Shown: positions 12,111 to 23,710 of the stretch, one piece after another | How positions within the stretch are numbered: the first letter of the stretch is position 1 | Layout of the letters: each line of letters begins with the position of its first letter | Assembly (NCBI GenBank): GCA_036874045.1 | Contig: CM072346.1 | Span: 11,818,001 to 11,882,000 of the forward strand | Source: Cymodocea nodosa | Lineage: Eukaryota; Streptophyta; Magnoliopsida; Alismatales; Cymodoceaceae | Direction: 5' to 3' | DNA: 64,000 nucleotides | Notes under the pieces: model-generated | Databases searched by the model: none | What the model saw: the letters and a program-made list of their open reading frames with translations, nothing else | Told to the model about the DNA's origin: nothing | Made by a program: the position numbers and the translations under genes

Positions 12111-14030
12111 AATATTTTCTTGAAGTTGCTTAGGTAAGATTGATTCTTTTTTTTTAGTTTTTTAAATATTATTTATAATATAAATTATTTTTAAATATTC
12201 AACTATAGAATAATTTTGAAATATTGAACGATATAAAGAGAAACATTCAAATATTGAAACATAAACCTATAAAGTTAAAATAAATTATTTTATTTAATGA
12301 AATGAAATTAAAAATACACTATTATTTGTACCTTTTTCTTTTCAAATACATCAAATATTTTTATATTTAATTTACACTCAAAATAACAAATTTTCAAATT
12401 CTATAGTAAAATTTTGTTATTGTTGAGAACAAAATTAAGCATGCTTGTAATCTTTAACATACATTAATTATTTCAAAAAATTATTTTTAAATTTGGCTCT
12501 TATATTATTTAATAAATTTCCACTAATACTAAATATTTTTTTACATGCTATAGAATAAGTTGAAATAATTAGTAAATTTTTAGCCAATAAAGATAAAATA
12601 GAATATGTATTTTTTTGAGGTTTTTGTCATTCAATTATATTAAATCCCATGAACTTAGGGTTTTTCTTAATAAATATGTATGATTAGTATTAATTAATTA
12701 ATTCTTGCTTATTGGTTGATATAAAAGTTTCATTATCTTCAATAAATAAACTTAAATCATATGATGATGAGAGTTGTGTTAATTTTTGTGAATATTGTGT
12801 TTGTTGTTATGTTTTATATCTTGTAACATGTTATTTAAATTTTCCTACATATTTTCAATAGATTCATTATGTTTTTTATATTGAAATTAATATTTTTTAA
12901 CAACTTTAAATTCAGTCTTAAATCTTAAACAAGCAATTAATGTATATAGAAGAGAGATATTTTTCTAATACTTTAAAAATTTTACTTTCATTTTTTCAAT
13001 TATTAGTGTAAAAAATCCATAATTATCATAAATATTAAAAACTTTTACAATATTATATAAGTGATGAATTGCATAAATAGATGTGAAATAATGTATTCTA
13101 GATAAATATTTGATTGTATTATAAAATAATTACAAATTTGAAAATCATTTTAATTTAAAGGTATTATATTGTCATTAATTCTACTATTATAATAAATTTT
13201 TATTGCTACTTTACAAGGATAGTAAATTTTTAATATTAAATATAAAAAATTCTATTAATGAGGCACATCCATAATAAATGTTTTATGTGGTAATTCAAAA
13301 GAATCACATATATGATTTTTTTCTTGATGTATATCATTATTATTAAAATAAACTATTATAGTTCTAGTATTATTAACATAAAATTTTATTTCTTCTATAC
13401 CAATTTGAATTATAAGATTAATTATGTGATATATACGTCTTTAGTGAAATAAAGAAAAATCATTTGATAGAGTTAAATTATTTTTAAACATGGGAATAGT
13501 TGCACCATTATTAGAAGCATTATTAAAAGTGATATTACCTATTTTATCTTTAATTCTAAAAAGTTCAATAATCTACATAATATGCAAAAAAATATTATTA
13601 GCATTATGAGGATGAGTTATTCTTCTAAATTGTATTAATTATTTTTGCAAAGTCCAATTTTGATCAATAAAATGTACCTTTACAATGATATATCCATGTT
13701 TAAATTTTCCCTCTTAAATATTAGTTGTGCATACCATGGAAGTATTTATACTACCCATTACATAGATTAAATCTATTCTATGTTCATTATAAATATGAAT
13801 AATTTCTTGTATAGTTATATTCCTAGAAACATATTTAAATTGTAGATAATAAGCTTGTAAAATATATTTTTAATATATTCACCAAACATCAAAATTAATA
13901 AATAAATTCTTAACAACATTAAATTTAACATACAATTCCTTGATCCTTTTAGCAGCATCATAATGTTACATTGTAATATTACCTTTAAGATTAAATCAAC
14001 GTTAAAATTTAACATTAGTTTTAATTAGAT
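12111..14030 (-). pseudogene. hAT transposase remnant
   Basis: Read on the minus strand, 12590-12420 gives the hAT C-terminal dimerisation domain (YSILSLLAKNLLIIS followed by a SIACKKIFS block), and 13500-13250 gives an upstream block with the HIINLIIQ pattern of the hAT catalytic region. The same family recurs at 44700-45485, where the corresponding stretch near 13060 (a conserved histidine-rich LYNIHHLYN-like segment) is also present. Many stops and frame changes interrupt it. Terminal inverted repeats were not found for this copy. Confidence 0.65.
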
Positions 14031-14040
14031 GTTAAATTAC

Positions 14041-14057
14041 ATTCGATTAAATCGAAT
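14041..14057. repeat. Perfect short palindrome
   Basis: ATTCGATTAAATCGAAT, 8-bp arms around one base, near the 5' end of the hAT remnant. It may be a subterminal transposase-binding site. Confidence 0.4.
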
Positions 14058-14169
14058 GTTAAAATAACGTGATGTTCAACCGATCGAATGAAAGAGGCGT
14101 TTTATCGATTTACATGTGATATAGATATAAATTACCACAATTTTTTATTTGACTCATTCTTGGATCTTA

Positions 14170-14800
14170 CAAGGGTTGTTTATGCAACAAAAAAAATGAT
14201 AGAAAACATCAAAAAGAAAAAAAAAAATTACTATTTTCTAAATGTTTGTGTATCAAATAAGTTTTCGTCATTTTCTTTTGGTATATAAGAAATATTTTCT
14301 TTTATTTTTTAATCTTTTAATTTTTGAAATCAATGGAAAATAAAATAAAAGAAAATATGAATTATCACAAAATATATTTGTAATTTTGGTATAGAAATTA
14401 TTTATGTCTTTGGTAGATAAGAATTAATATTATGAGAGATATGTGAATCAATAAAGATATATAAAATGTATTTTAAGTTGTAACTATTATTACAAATTAC
14501 TCTATCTTATATTATGTATGATAAATTTTGTTATTCTTTGTCTTACAGATAAATATAAAAAATATTTAATTTATTAATTTTAATATTTTTATTTTATGAA
14601 TAAACATATATATTTTACATTCTATGATTTTTTATTCTATACACAAACACATGTATTTCAAATTTTATCATTTTTTGTCCTATGCACAAATATATTGATT
14701 TTAAACTGATTTTTCGTTATTTTTTGTTATTTATTATTATTATTTTTATAATATTTTATTATTTTCTTTCCATCATTTTTTAAAATCACAGAGACTCCCT
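14170..14800 (-). mobile_element. Tourist-like (PIF/Harbinger) MITE, copy 1
   Basis: The interior is a reverse-complement match to the MITE at 43781-44376 (shared AT-rich core with TTACAAATTACTCTATCTTA-like and ATGAGAGATATGTG stretches). The left end follows TTA and reads CAAGGGTTGTTTATGCAAC, a degraded form of the copy-2 terminus; the right end near 14800 is eroded. Terminal repeats and TTA-type target suggest PIF/Harbinger parentage. Confidence 0.65.
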
Positions 14801-16260
14801 TGAGAACTTAACAAATGGACGAAACACCAACACGAGAGGTCAGGTTGTGCACTTAACAGGCATAATAGCACGTCCGTTACAACATTTATGCCATAACACA
14901 ACGGCATGAATATACTCCACGCAACTTTATGACATTTTATGTTTGAAGTTATAACCAATGGTCGTTCCAAATTTACTTCGACGACTGAGAAAATTTTCCC
15001 GGGTCATCATCACGTGTGAGAGAGTGGTTTTGTGTCGCTCAAGAATTTGACAAGGAAAAAATGACATGTAAAAAGAAAATGTAGACTTTTGAGCAGGGGT
15101 GGCTAACTTATACCATTTGAGCAAAAACATTTAACGTAATTAGTCACTTGTACAATTTTATAATCAACCTCATTTTGGACTTCATTATCTACGGCCCATG
15201 GAATTAATGATTGTGCCTAAACTTGGTGGATAGAGATCAGTTTTCCTGTAGTCAACTAAATTGTGAATCGTATCCCAGTTGTACTTGAATTTTGAGTTGC
15301 TAATGGAAAAGTAATTTTTTGAAGAAAAATGAATGAAAGTTTCCTTGTTTTCCAATGATTAAAATTTTCCCTTGCAGCATCACATCTACATATAAAATTT
15401 TCTCCTCCTCTCCCATATTGGGCCGTAAAACGGTGGCATGAGAGGCCCAATAAAGTATGGGTCGAGCTCAAAGTTTGGGCCCAACAGAAGTAGCATGCCG
15501 TACCCACCTACTCAAACAATAGTATTAAATTTTGTTGTATTCTATTTTTTTTTTTAAAACTAAACTTTTTATTACCAACGAGAAACCTGAAAAGAAAATT
15601 TAATTGTTCATTCTTCAAACATGCATCATTTTATCTTCCAATTCTAAATAATTAGGTTGACAGAGATGATTATGTTATCGTCGGTCGAACGTCACGTGTG
15701 GTGTAACCGACGCCAGTTAGATAAATTAAATAAATATCCACATCTTCTGGGCCAACCCTCTTATTGCAAAAAAAAAGAAAGAACAGTTCAAATAATTTGA
15801 TTGCCTAAAAAATAATATTATACATAATTTTCATTTAAAATTAAATTTTGATAATTTTTTTTTATTAACGTGATTATTAAGGCAATCAACGTGATTTGGG
15901 AATATTTTGAAATTTGGTAGCTTGTTAGTCTGAAATTGGTTGAATTTCATTTAAGTTGTCCACCTGGAAGGAAGGTTATTTAACTAAGAAATAGAATAAT
16001 GTAAAAGTTCCAAGAATATCCAATTCATATTTCAACTACTATTTCTAAATAAAGTATTGCCACAAGTCCTTCAAATATTAAGAAGAGAAGAAGCTAAAAG
16101 ACAAGAGTGTTCCACGTAAAAATTAAGCTATTTTGAAAGATATACTTAAGCGAATACGATATGAGTCATTGCGTACGTGCTTAAGCGATAATTGTCCTTT
16201 TAAGGTATACTTTAATGGTGATTAAAAAAAAAAAAAAAAACTTTTATCATATTATTAACG
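14801..16260. other. Intergenic spacer
   Basis: No coding sequence recognised on either strand. Short open stretches near 14927-15130 and 15256-15507 have no conserved pattern. A mixed A/T spacer with an A17 tract near 16224-16241. Confidence 0.5.
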
Positions 16261-16680
16261 CAAAATTCGAGATTTTAAATTTATACGTCAGCGGTAACGA
16301 AGATCAAAATCGTACGGTAAAACCTACGTGATCGTGAACGTCGCCGTTGCATGTGTGCGAGTGCGAGGTGTCGATTCGACCGCTCTCACATGCCTCTGTC
16401 CGCCGGCTGCCGCACGAGCCACGAGTCGTCGCTGCGTCGGATGATGCCGTAGGTATATTCCACGTGGAATTTGGTGCCGCCTTCGTTTTATTTGCTGTCG
16501 GTCAACGACGCACGTGGGACTTTACCGGGTTGGGTGAGCAGAGAAACTTGGAGCCGAATAATTAACTTTCGTAAGTTGATGATGGCTTTAATGGGCGTCG
16601 GTGAGTTTGAAAGCAGGAGCTGCTGCAGACGTTGAAGGTTTTACTTTCGATTTTTTGACGGATTTTGCAGTAATTTAGGC
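16261..16680. promoter_or_regulatory. GC-rich island with G-boxes, no clear gene
   Basis: A CpG-rich patch in AT-rich spacer. It has CACGTG at 16461-16466 and 16511-16516, plus ACGT cores near 16323. An open stretch at 16347-16565 (72 codons) reads into it but matches no family I recognise. This may be the promoter or leader of a lost or unrecognised gene. Confidence 0.3.
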
Positions 16681-19600
16681 ACAATTAAGATGATGATCAA
16701 AGAATTATTTTTCTAAGTTTTTCATTTTCCAATATTTTTAATAGTTCCTGTCATTTACATTTTTTTGACGACAATTGTGTACAAACAGACTTTTGATGTA
16801 TATCTTACTTTCACAGAATCAAAACAACCGGGATTTAGGGTTTATACCCAAAATCATAGAATTGATTACCTGATTCTTTCTTTCTACTGACCGATGGTAT
16901 AATCTAAATAAACTTCGTATAACAATTTAAAATCTTGCAAAATTTTTCCTTGCTCTCAGAACAGGTAATGTTCAAATGTGTCAACTAGAGAACGATTAAT
17001 GCAATAGCTAATTAGAGATGATATGCGTAGGTAAGATGTCGAAAGGCATCTGCTACCTGTTTTTTTCTTTTTCTTTTTCTTTTTCACAAGGTTGGGATAT
17101 TTTTCACGTATTTCAAATCTTTGGTTTTTGTAAAGCTTTGAAGATTAGCATGTTACTTGTTGCTTGTCACAAACAAATTATCGCGCGCCTTAGATTACTT
17201 ACCAGGAGACGAGGAGTAGATCACACCACGCAACTGCCAACCCTACTTCCATGACAGGTGATGCACATCGTTCTCAATCTCTTGAGTCGTTTCCTTGAGG
17301 ATAAACTCCGGTGGCTTGTGCGTTTGATACATCCATTTCATCGTCATATTATATACGTACGTGGCTGGTCCATAGGAAATTGACATAAAGACCTGAATGC
17401 CGTTCAACATGCTAAATAAAACAAGATTGGTAGCTTTCAATTCAGCAAACCAACGAGGCCATTGATTTCTTCCCCACAAACAAACAATGGGTACTCTTCT
17501 TTTTCTTAAGACTTAAAACATATCATTACTTAAACTCCCATTCGTGTCATTTCCGCAATGCTTCTCACATCATTACCAACACACAACAATCATAGCGACG
17601 ACTGTTGAGACGAAGGAGTTTCACATCGGTGTTCAACGAAATAGAATTCCGCCTTATATGAGCTTAGACCTGGCCGCCACTTGTTATCAATTAGTTTTGA
17701 GTTTGGACGACTTTTACTTGGTACGTACGTATTAGGGTTAGTTTCTGTTGATTTTAAGTTAGACTTTAATTATGACTACTACAAGTAAATCAAGATGTCC
17801 ACGCAAGAGATGGTTGGATACCAAACTCGATAATTTGAAAAGGAAGTGTGATCCTATGATCTCATTTTTTCTTTTTCTCAAAACCACATGACGATGATAT
17901 TGTTAATCGTCATGTTCATGATCCTTTGAGTGCAGATTATATTGAAGCTTCGATAATATACAGGTCTACTAGATATTCATCTATATTCGATATCCAATGA
18001 TCCATTTCTCTAGCTATAATTGGACCTAGCCAATGAAAATATGCATTCAGTAAACCAATCAATACATATTTGAACAAGATATAATAATGTGGTAAATCAT
18101 ATATATGGGAGTTTAATTGATCGAACAACTATTTGCCTCTTGATCGAATCATTTTGGGATTGTTCATGCACTTCATTTTCAGTAAACCCCTAAAACAACT
18201 TATTATAGAATAGACCACTGGCCTGTATGTTAAGGAATCTTTATATGTTCATTAAACCATGCACACTCTATAATCTTTCATGTATTCATTCCTTCAATGG
18301 ACATCTTAAGTACCTCTTTACTCATAACATGGCTTGTGCAACTAATAATATATAATGTATCTTTTATCTACTGCCCAAATCAAATATGATTCCAATACAT
18401 GAAATTAGTCGACCAATAATTAGGTAGGGTAGACAACCAAATGGGTTATCCATTATCCACATTTGGTCGTCCAAAGGTTGTCCAATACATTTCAATCAGA
18501 TTCCAAATCTTATCTTAATTTATTCTTTATATTTATCTTTTAATTATGTAGAGTGGATGAGGATGCATCCCTTCGAATCTATCAATTGAATGGACGATTG
18601 ATTTGAGAGGTGGTGTATTTGCATAATTGCATGGCTTGCCCACTTTGCGTTGACTAATTCAAACAGCTGAACTATTAGTTTCTTTCAATCTCAGACCTTC
18701 ACTAGTTGATTTTATTTTAATAACTTCGATCGATTCTTCAATCTTTTCTCTCTCACTCTCTACGTAGAGGGCGAGGGAACTTGTGGGCTAGAACTTTGGT
18801 GGAATCACTATTTATAGTCAAGTAAATTGTTACAATTGACTACAAGTTTTTCTTAATGATAATAATTTTTATGTTCATCAATTGAGCTATTATAGTTAAT
18901 TATTACGAGTCCCATTTTGCGTGGTCCAAAATTTAATGACGCATTATTCTATTAGAATGGGTAGAAGATGGTAAAATTTTCTTCTCATGAATTAATTCAA
19001 ATAAATAGAAAAAATATAGAAAGTTATCGTAGATTAGTACCTTTTATTCATATATACTTAAAATATAGGAACATTGGGGGTGCGATACCTCTTGCTCGAT
19101 CTCAATGTTTTTTATCTTTATTGATAATGTGGTACTTTTTTACTTGGATTTTAATGCAAGACATCTTCCTTCACACTATCAAACATTGGTTATGTTTGAA
19201 CTCAAAGGTGTGGGGTTTTTTTTTTTTTTTTTCCCTGTATCGAAGATGTCTTTACTTGAATCTGAATCTAAGATTTTCTTTCGTTGAAAACTTTATGAAA
19301 CAAGGAAATACCAACTATGATATTTTCCCTTAGATTTATTATATCTCAAAGTTAAGAATGCATTCTTCTTCCCACTGTCATAAACCTCATGCATAGCTGT
19401 GGTCTTCAAGACATAATGGAGTCCATGGTGGATTGTTCTTTCTTCACCCATGGAACCAAGTAGACAAACACCTCACATGGCCTCAACATCAACCGTACCC
19501 CCACTCCAATATAAATCCTCAGCTTGGGACAACATCCATGTGCTTCATCTAATTGCATGCATGATGTGGGGGGGAGGGGCTTCCGCTACTTGTTGCCCCA

Positions 19601-21540
19601 TTATTCCCTAATAATTCATCTTAAAACTTGCCAAATTGTTTTAAGTTAAGTTTCTTGGAATGACAAGCTTAAGCTTTGCTTTGGTTGAGACATAATAGGG
19701 TTTTCATAGCAGAAAGATTAATTTGAGGGTGTCTTGTTCTATTTCTTGATCAATAAGATAAGATATCCCTTGTTGTGGTTTATAGTCACCATCTCTTCTG
19801 CCTTATTCTATTTACCGTGAGAAATTATTGAAATAGTTTTATTTTATTATCCTTTCATTTGTTTTCTTAACTTTCTAAATTGTGGATTATACTCTTTTTT
19901 ATTTGGTAAATTTGAAAAGTAAGGATAAGCTAGTTATGTTCATTATGTGTTTTAACCATTTATTAGGTTACTAAGCTGTAGATTATATATACTCATCTTT
20001 TCATCCACTAAATTTGAAGGCCAAGAATAAGTCTATATCTATCCTGTGCCTATCTAGACCATGGTTTTAGAATGAAATGAGTAAGATAGGAGGCATTGAT
20101 GATCCAATGTGTGAAGAGATATGCATGATGTTCAAGCACAAGGCATACATTGACATGTAAATAAGTAAAAACTCAATATAATATCAATAACTTGACTTTG
20201 TGTAGCATTGGTGGTGTGCACTAACTACCCATCCCTTTGTTTACCTATACATATATAGACATATTCATCTTGATTTTTCTATCTATATGTCTTCATCTTA
20301 TCTTCGTTGAAAGATAACATTGTATATCCCGTACAAAAATAAACTTGTGGTAAGAAAACTAATAAGTCTACATCCGGCCATAGCTATTCTTAATGAAGTT
20401 TGACCTCTACTCATGCAATTATTTTTCCTTTTTTTTTTCTTCCAATGAAGTACCCATATTGCATGTCTACTTCGCTCACAACCAACCTAGATTGTAATTT
20501 CAAAACTTCATGATCACCAACCTTTTTGGTCCCTTGGTTTGGGTCCACCTGCTGGTTGGATGAAGATCCTCCTTGCATTTTCTATTATATTAAGCCAATA
20601 AAAAGAGTTATACAACGAACTAACATGAAATTTCACATTAAAAAAAAAAAAAAAAAAAATCGAAATGGTTTTGTTTCATAATTAAACAAAGAATTCAAGG
20701 CCTATACATGGTAGCCGACAACGCTTGCTTATTCATATGTAATCTTCTCATTCCTCTTTCATAAATATTTTTCGCAGCCTAAACCTTAAACCTTAATTAC
20801 GTATAATAGTGATTAATCTTTACCATTACCAACACAATTAGAGTTACATGATCATTAATTTTACCAGAAATTCTACTTGCTTAATGTTCACCAACACATA
20901 AACATGGTATTTGGGTTTGCTCCCTCTTAATTAAGTATAAAAGAAGAGGAGTCCTTGTCATGTTTTTGACTTTCTTCTTCCCAAACACCTTGAGGGAGAA
21001 CCAACAATCATTTTCCCCCTTAGCTCTTAGTTAATAATAAAAGGAGTACTGATTGCCTAGTTGTTGCTGGCTTCGCTGTTGTCATCACAGACTTCCTCCT
21101 AAAAAACAAAGGTGACTCTCTCTACGTAGGCCGGACCCGCTTAATAATTGTTAGAATCAAGCCATCCGTCGGAAATATAGTAAGATATCTGCCTGGTTTA
21201 ACCCTTCTTCTATTCTCATCTTCACCAGAAACTTGTTCTTTTGCAGGAACATGTACGTACAGGATATGACGATAAAACCAACAACTCCTACGTACACACA
21301 CATATACATATATATATATATAAGCCCAAGTAAAATGAAACCACTAATTTCAAATTTGACTCTCACGAGAGAGAGAGAGAGAGAGAGTTGATAAATTTTT
21401 ATATATCACTAGTATTTTTCTTTGGATTCAAAAGTAAAACTTCTTCCTTCAAAGTAATGTCAGAGATAGAATTGTATTCTCTCAACATGCATACGATTGT
21501 TTATTTTTATTTTTTAATGTTTTCTATATATGCCCGTAAG
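16681..21540. other. Intergenic spacer
   Basis: Nothing assignable. A minus-strand open stretch at 17479-17243 (78 codons, balanced amino-acid use) could be a gene fragment but matches no family I know. Open stretches at 18968-19333 are low-complexity. Microsatellites: alternating A/T near 21304-21321 and (GA)n at 21367-21387. Confidence 0.4.
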
Positions 21541-21554
21541 TGATCTACAATGAG

Positions 21555-22170
21555 AATTAGTACCTGTTTTGTTTTCTATATATGATTTCTATTTGAAATT
21601 GAATATAATAGAATTTGAATTTTATAGAATTTAATGGAAATAGAATTTAAAATTCAAGTATTTATGTTTGGGAATTTGATGAAAATTAGAATTTAATTGT
21701 TTGTGCACGTGATAAAATAGAATAGAATTTATTTTTAATAAAATTTTTAATTGATAAATTGAAGTAATTAATCAAAATATAATTAATCGATGAATTAATG
21801 ACTTACATTAATCGATTAACTTGTTATAAAATTATATCTTTATATATCATTTATCAATTAATTAAGTATTATCATTTATCGAAACCAAGTATATGTAAAA
21901 ATATAAGTATATATCTACATTCATGTATTTCATGATTATTCTTGAGATTAAAAAAAGATTCAAAAGTTGAAGATCTTAATCGAAATTGTAAAATAGGATC
22001 ATTATATCATTACAACAAAATAAAATCATTAATACATGTTTGAATTCTAGAGGATTTTGAACTCTAAGACTTGGGAAAATTTTTTTTCCCAAAATTCAAT
22101 TGGAGTTGAAATTCATTTTCCATTAGAAAATGAATTCCATCTATGCACAAACAAACAAATAGGTTCCGAT
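21555..22170. mobile_element. MITE-like inverted-repeat element
   Basis: The left end (ACCTGTTTTGTTTTCTATAT near 21564) and the reverse complement of the right end (ACCTATTTGTTTGTTTGTGC near 22162) form an imperfect terminal inverted repeat; arms continue as GAATTTCATTTTC-like sequence on both sides. The AT-rich interior of about 600 bp has no ORF. Superfamily is unresolved (hAT or PIF style). Confidence 0.5.
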
Positions 22171-23290
22171 TAGAATTTAACAAAAAATAAATTCATTTCC
22201 ATAAAACTACACAAACCCCCTTTCTCCTTGGAAAATGAATTTCATCTATGTACAAAACAGATTCCGATTAAAATTTAACCCCCTCCCCCCCCTTAACATT
22301 TATATCCAAGTAACAATCTAAACATCAATCAATCGGTAATGATTGATGGATCTTCCTTTGTTTAAGCCGGGCCAAATTTTGTATATTTTCCATTGATGTG
22401 ATATTTTTGTCTTGGCATTTGAAATCGGACAAAGTGTGATTCGTAGTAATAATGGGGGTATCGAAAGAAATATCACGAGGAGGAAAGAAAACCTAATTAA
22501 GTTTAAGACCAAAGCAAGATTAGTATATTATATTAGAAATGAAATGTTTTGCACCTGGTGGAGATACACAATATGATGGATGCTCTTTTGGAACCTTGTG
22601 GAATGAATGATCTTCTTTCTCTCTTCTTTTTCTCTCACAGAATGTTGTGGTGGTGGTGGTTAGGGTGGAAGATACTTGCACGCCCAAAAGAGATGGTCGC
22701 CTTTGGATTTGATTCCATGCAAGAACACACCTTTGATTCTTCTTTTTCCAAGCTTTGAGCTTTGAAATGGACCTCGCTATTTATTATATTCGCCGTAGGG
22801 GAGGGGGGGGGGCTTGTGGCCTGACTAATTAATTTTTTCCGTGTGTTTCTTTGAACAAACATGAACTTTGCTTCTCCCTTTTGTGGTAATAGAAAATATA
22901 AGATTGTTTGTACGTATACGGAAAATAACAAAAGTTCCGAAGAATTTATGCAATTTACAACAAAAATATATATTATTTAATAATTTTTAAAATATTAGAT
23001 AATAAAATTATCGATTCTTTTACCGTCTCCTAACATTATTCAATCGAATTTCCCGCACGTGTAAATCGGGAAGCCCCCAAGCTTTGTAACAGAAACTATT
23101 ATCTCTCGAAATATGTTATTGTTTTAGGAAAATATTGAAACTAATTTTCTTTTTCAATCTTAACTTCGGAAAAACAACGTGACCGTCGAACGAAACAAAT
23201 GGCTCCGTCCGTCGCTGGCTGACGTCCAAGTGAAAAAATAAATAAATGGAAACTGACGTCGGAGTGCGGATTCGAGCACGAATCGGCCGG
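22171..23290. other. Intergenic spacer upstream of the CBL gene
   Basis: No gene recognised. Contains C-rich and G-rich runs (near 22283-22293 and 22799-22813) and AT-rich sequence. A second copy of a short MITE-end-like sequence (GAAAATGAATTTCATCTATG near 22230) repeats the one at about 22118. Confidence 0.4.
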
Positions 23291-23293
23291 TCG

Positions 23294-23301
23294 CCACGTG
23301 G
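23294..23301 (+). promoter_or_regulatory. G-box / ABRE-like element
   Basis: CCACGTGG, a perfect palindrome about 110 bp upstream of the TATA box of the CBL gene; G-boxes of this form bind bZIP/bHLH factors and often mediate ABA response. Function here is inferred. Confidence 0.5.
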
Positions 23302-23403
23302 TGCTCTCACAGGACGCGAACTTCCCTAAGCGGATCCAGAGATTCGCCGAGTCCGAGTCCGAGTCCGACATCTCCGTCTTCCTCCTCCATCCACACATTG
23401 CCC

Positions 23404-23411
23404 TATAAATA
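23404..23411 (+). promoter_or_regulatory. TATA box of the CBL gene
   Basis: TATAAATA about 300 bp upstream of the start codon at 23711, followed by a GC-rich leader. This fits a transcription start near 23435. Confidence 0.55.
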
Positions 23412-23586
23412 CCTGGCCTCTTAGCCGAACGTCTCAGGCTTCCCTCTCCCTCTGTCGCCACGCGCGATCCCCGTCGCCGCGGCCCTCGTGCGCGTGTGCG
23501 CACGCCTTCCTCCCCGATTTGGATCGTGGTTCTTGGGGGCGCGGTGGTTGGGAGCTTGCAACTCCGTGGTTAGGGTTTGTGGATGG

Positions 23587-23664
23587 ATGATGGATTGTGA
23601 GTTGGTCGGCAAGGAGGGGGAGGAGGAGGAGGAGGAGTTGGTGGTGGTGGTCCTGGCCGTCTAG
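23587..23664 (+). CDS. Upstream ORF in the CBL leader
   Basis: A 25-codon ORF starting MMDCELVGKE, with six Glu codons and a run of Val codons from GAG and GTG repeats. It ends 46 bp before the CBL start. A five-codon ORF (23583-23600) overlaps it in another frame. It exists as a uORF only if the leader is unspliced here. Whether it is translated is unknown. Confidence 0.3.
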   Translation: MMDCELVGKEGEEEEEELVVVVLAV

Positions 23665-23710
23665 CTTGTGTAAGGTGGGAAGGAAGGGTGGCTGCCGGGT
23701 CTGGTGATAA

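Noticed and set aside
17243-17479. 78-codon minus-strand frame as an exon
   Set aside because: Amino-acid use looks natural, but no family match and no flanking exons could be found, so it was only mentioned in the spacer.
18968-19333. 121-codon plus-strand frame as a gene
   Set aside because: Aromatic and low-complexity, crosses a T17 run, with no splice-compatible neighbours or known domain.
23141-23503. 120-codon minus-strand frame over the CBL promoter
   Set aside because: Low-complexity Ser/Asp and Arg runs from GC-rich promoter repeats; no conservation.
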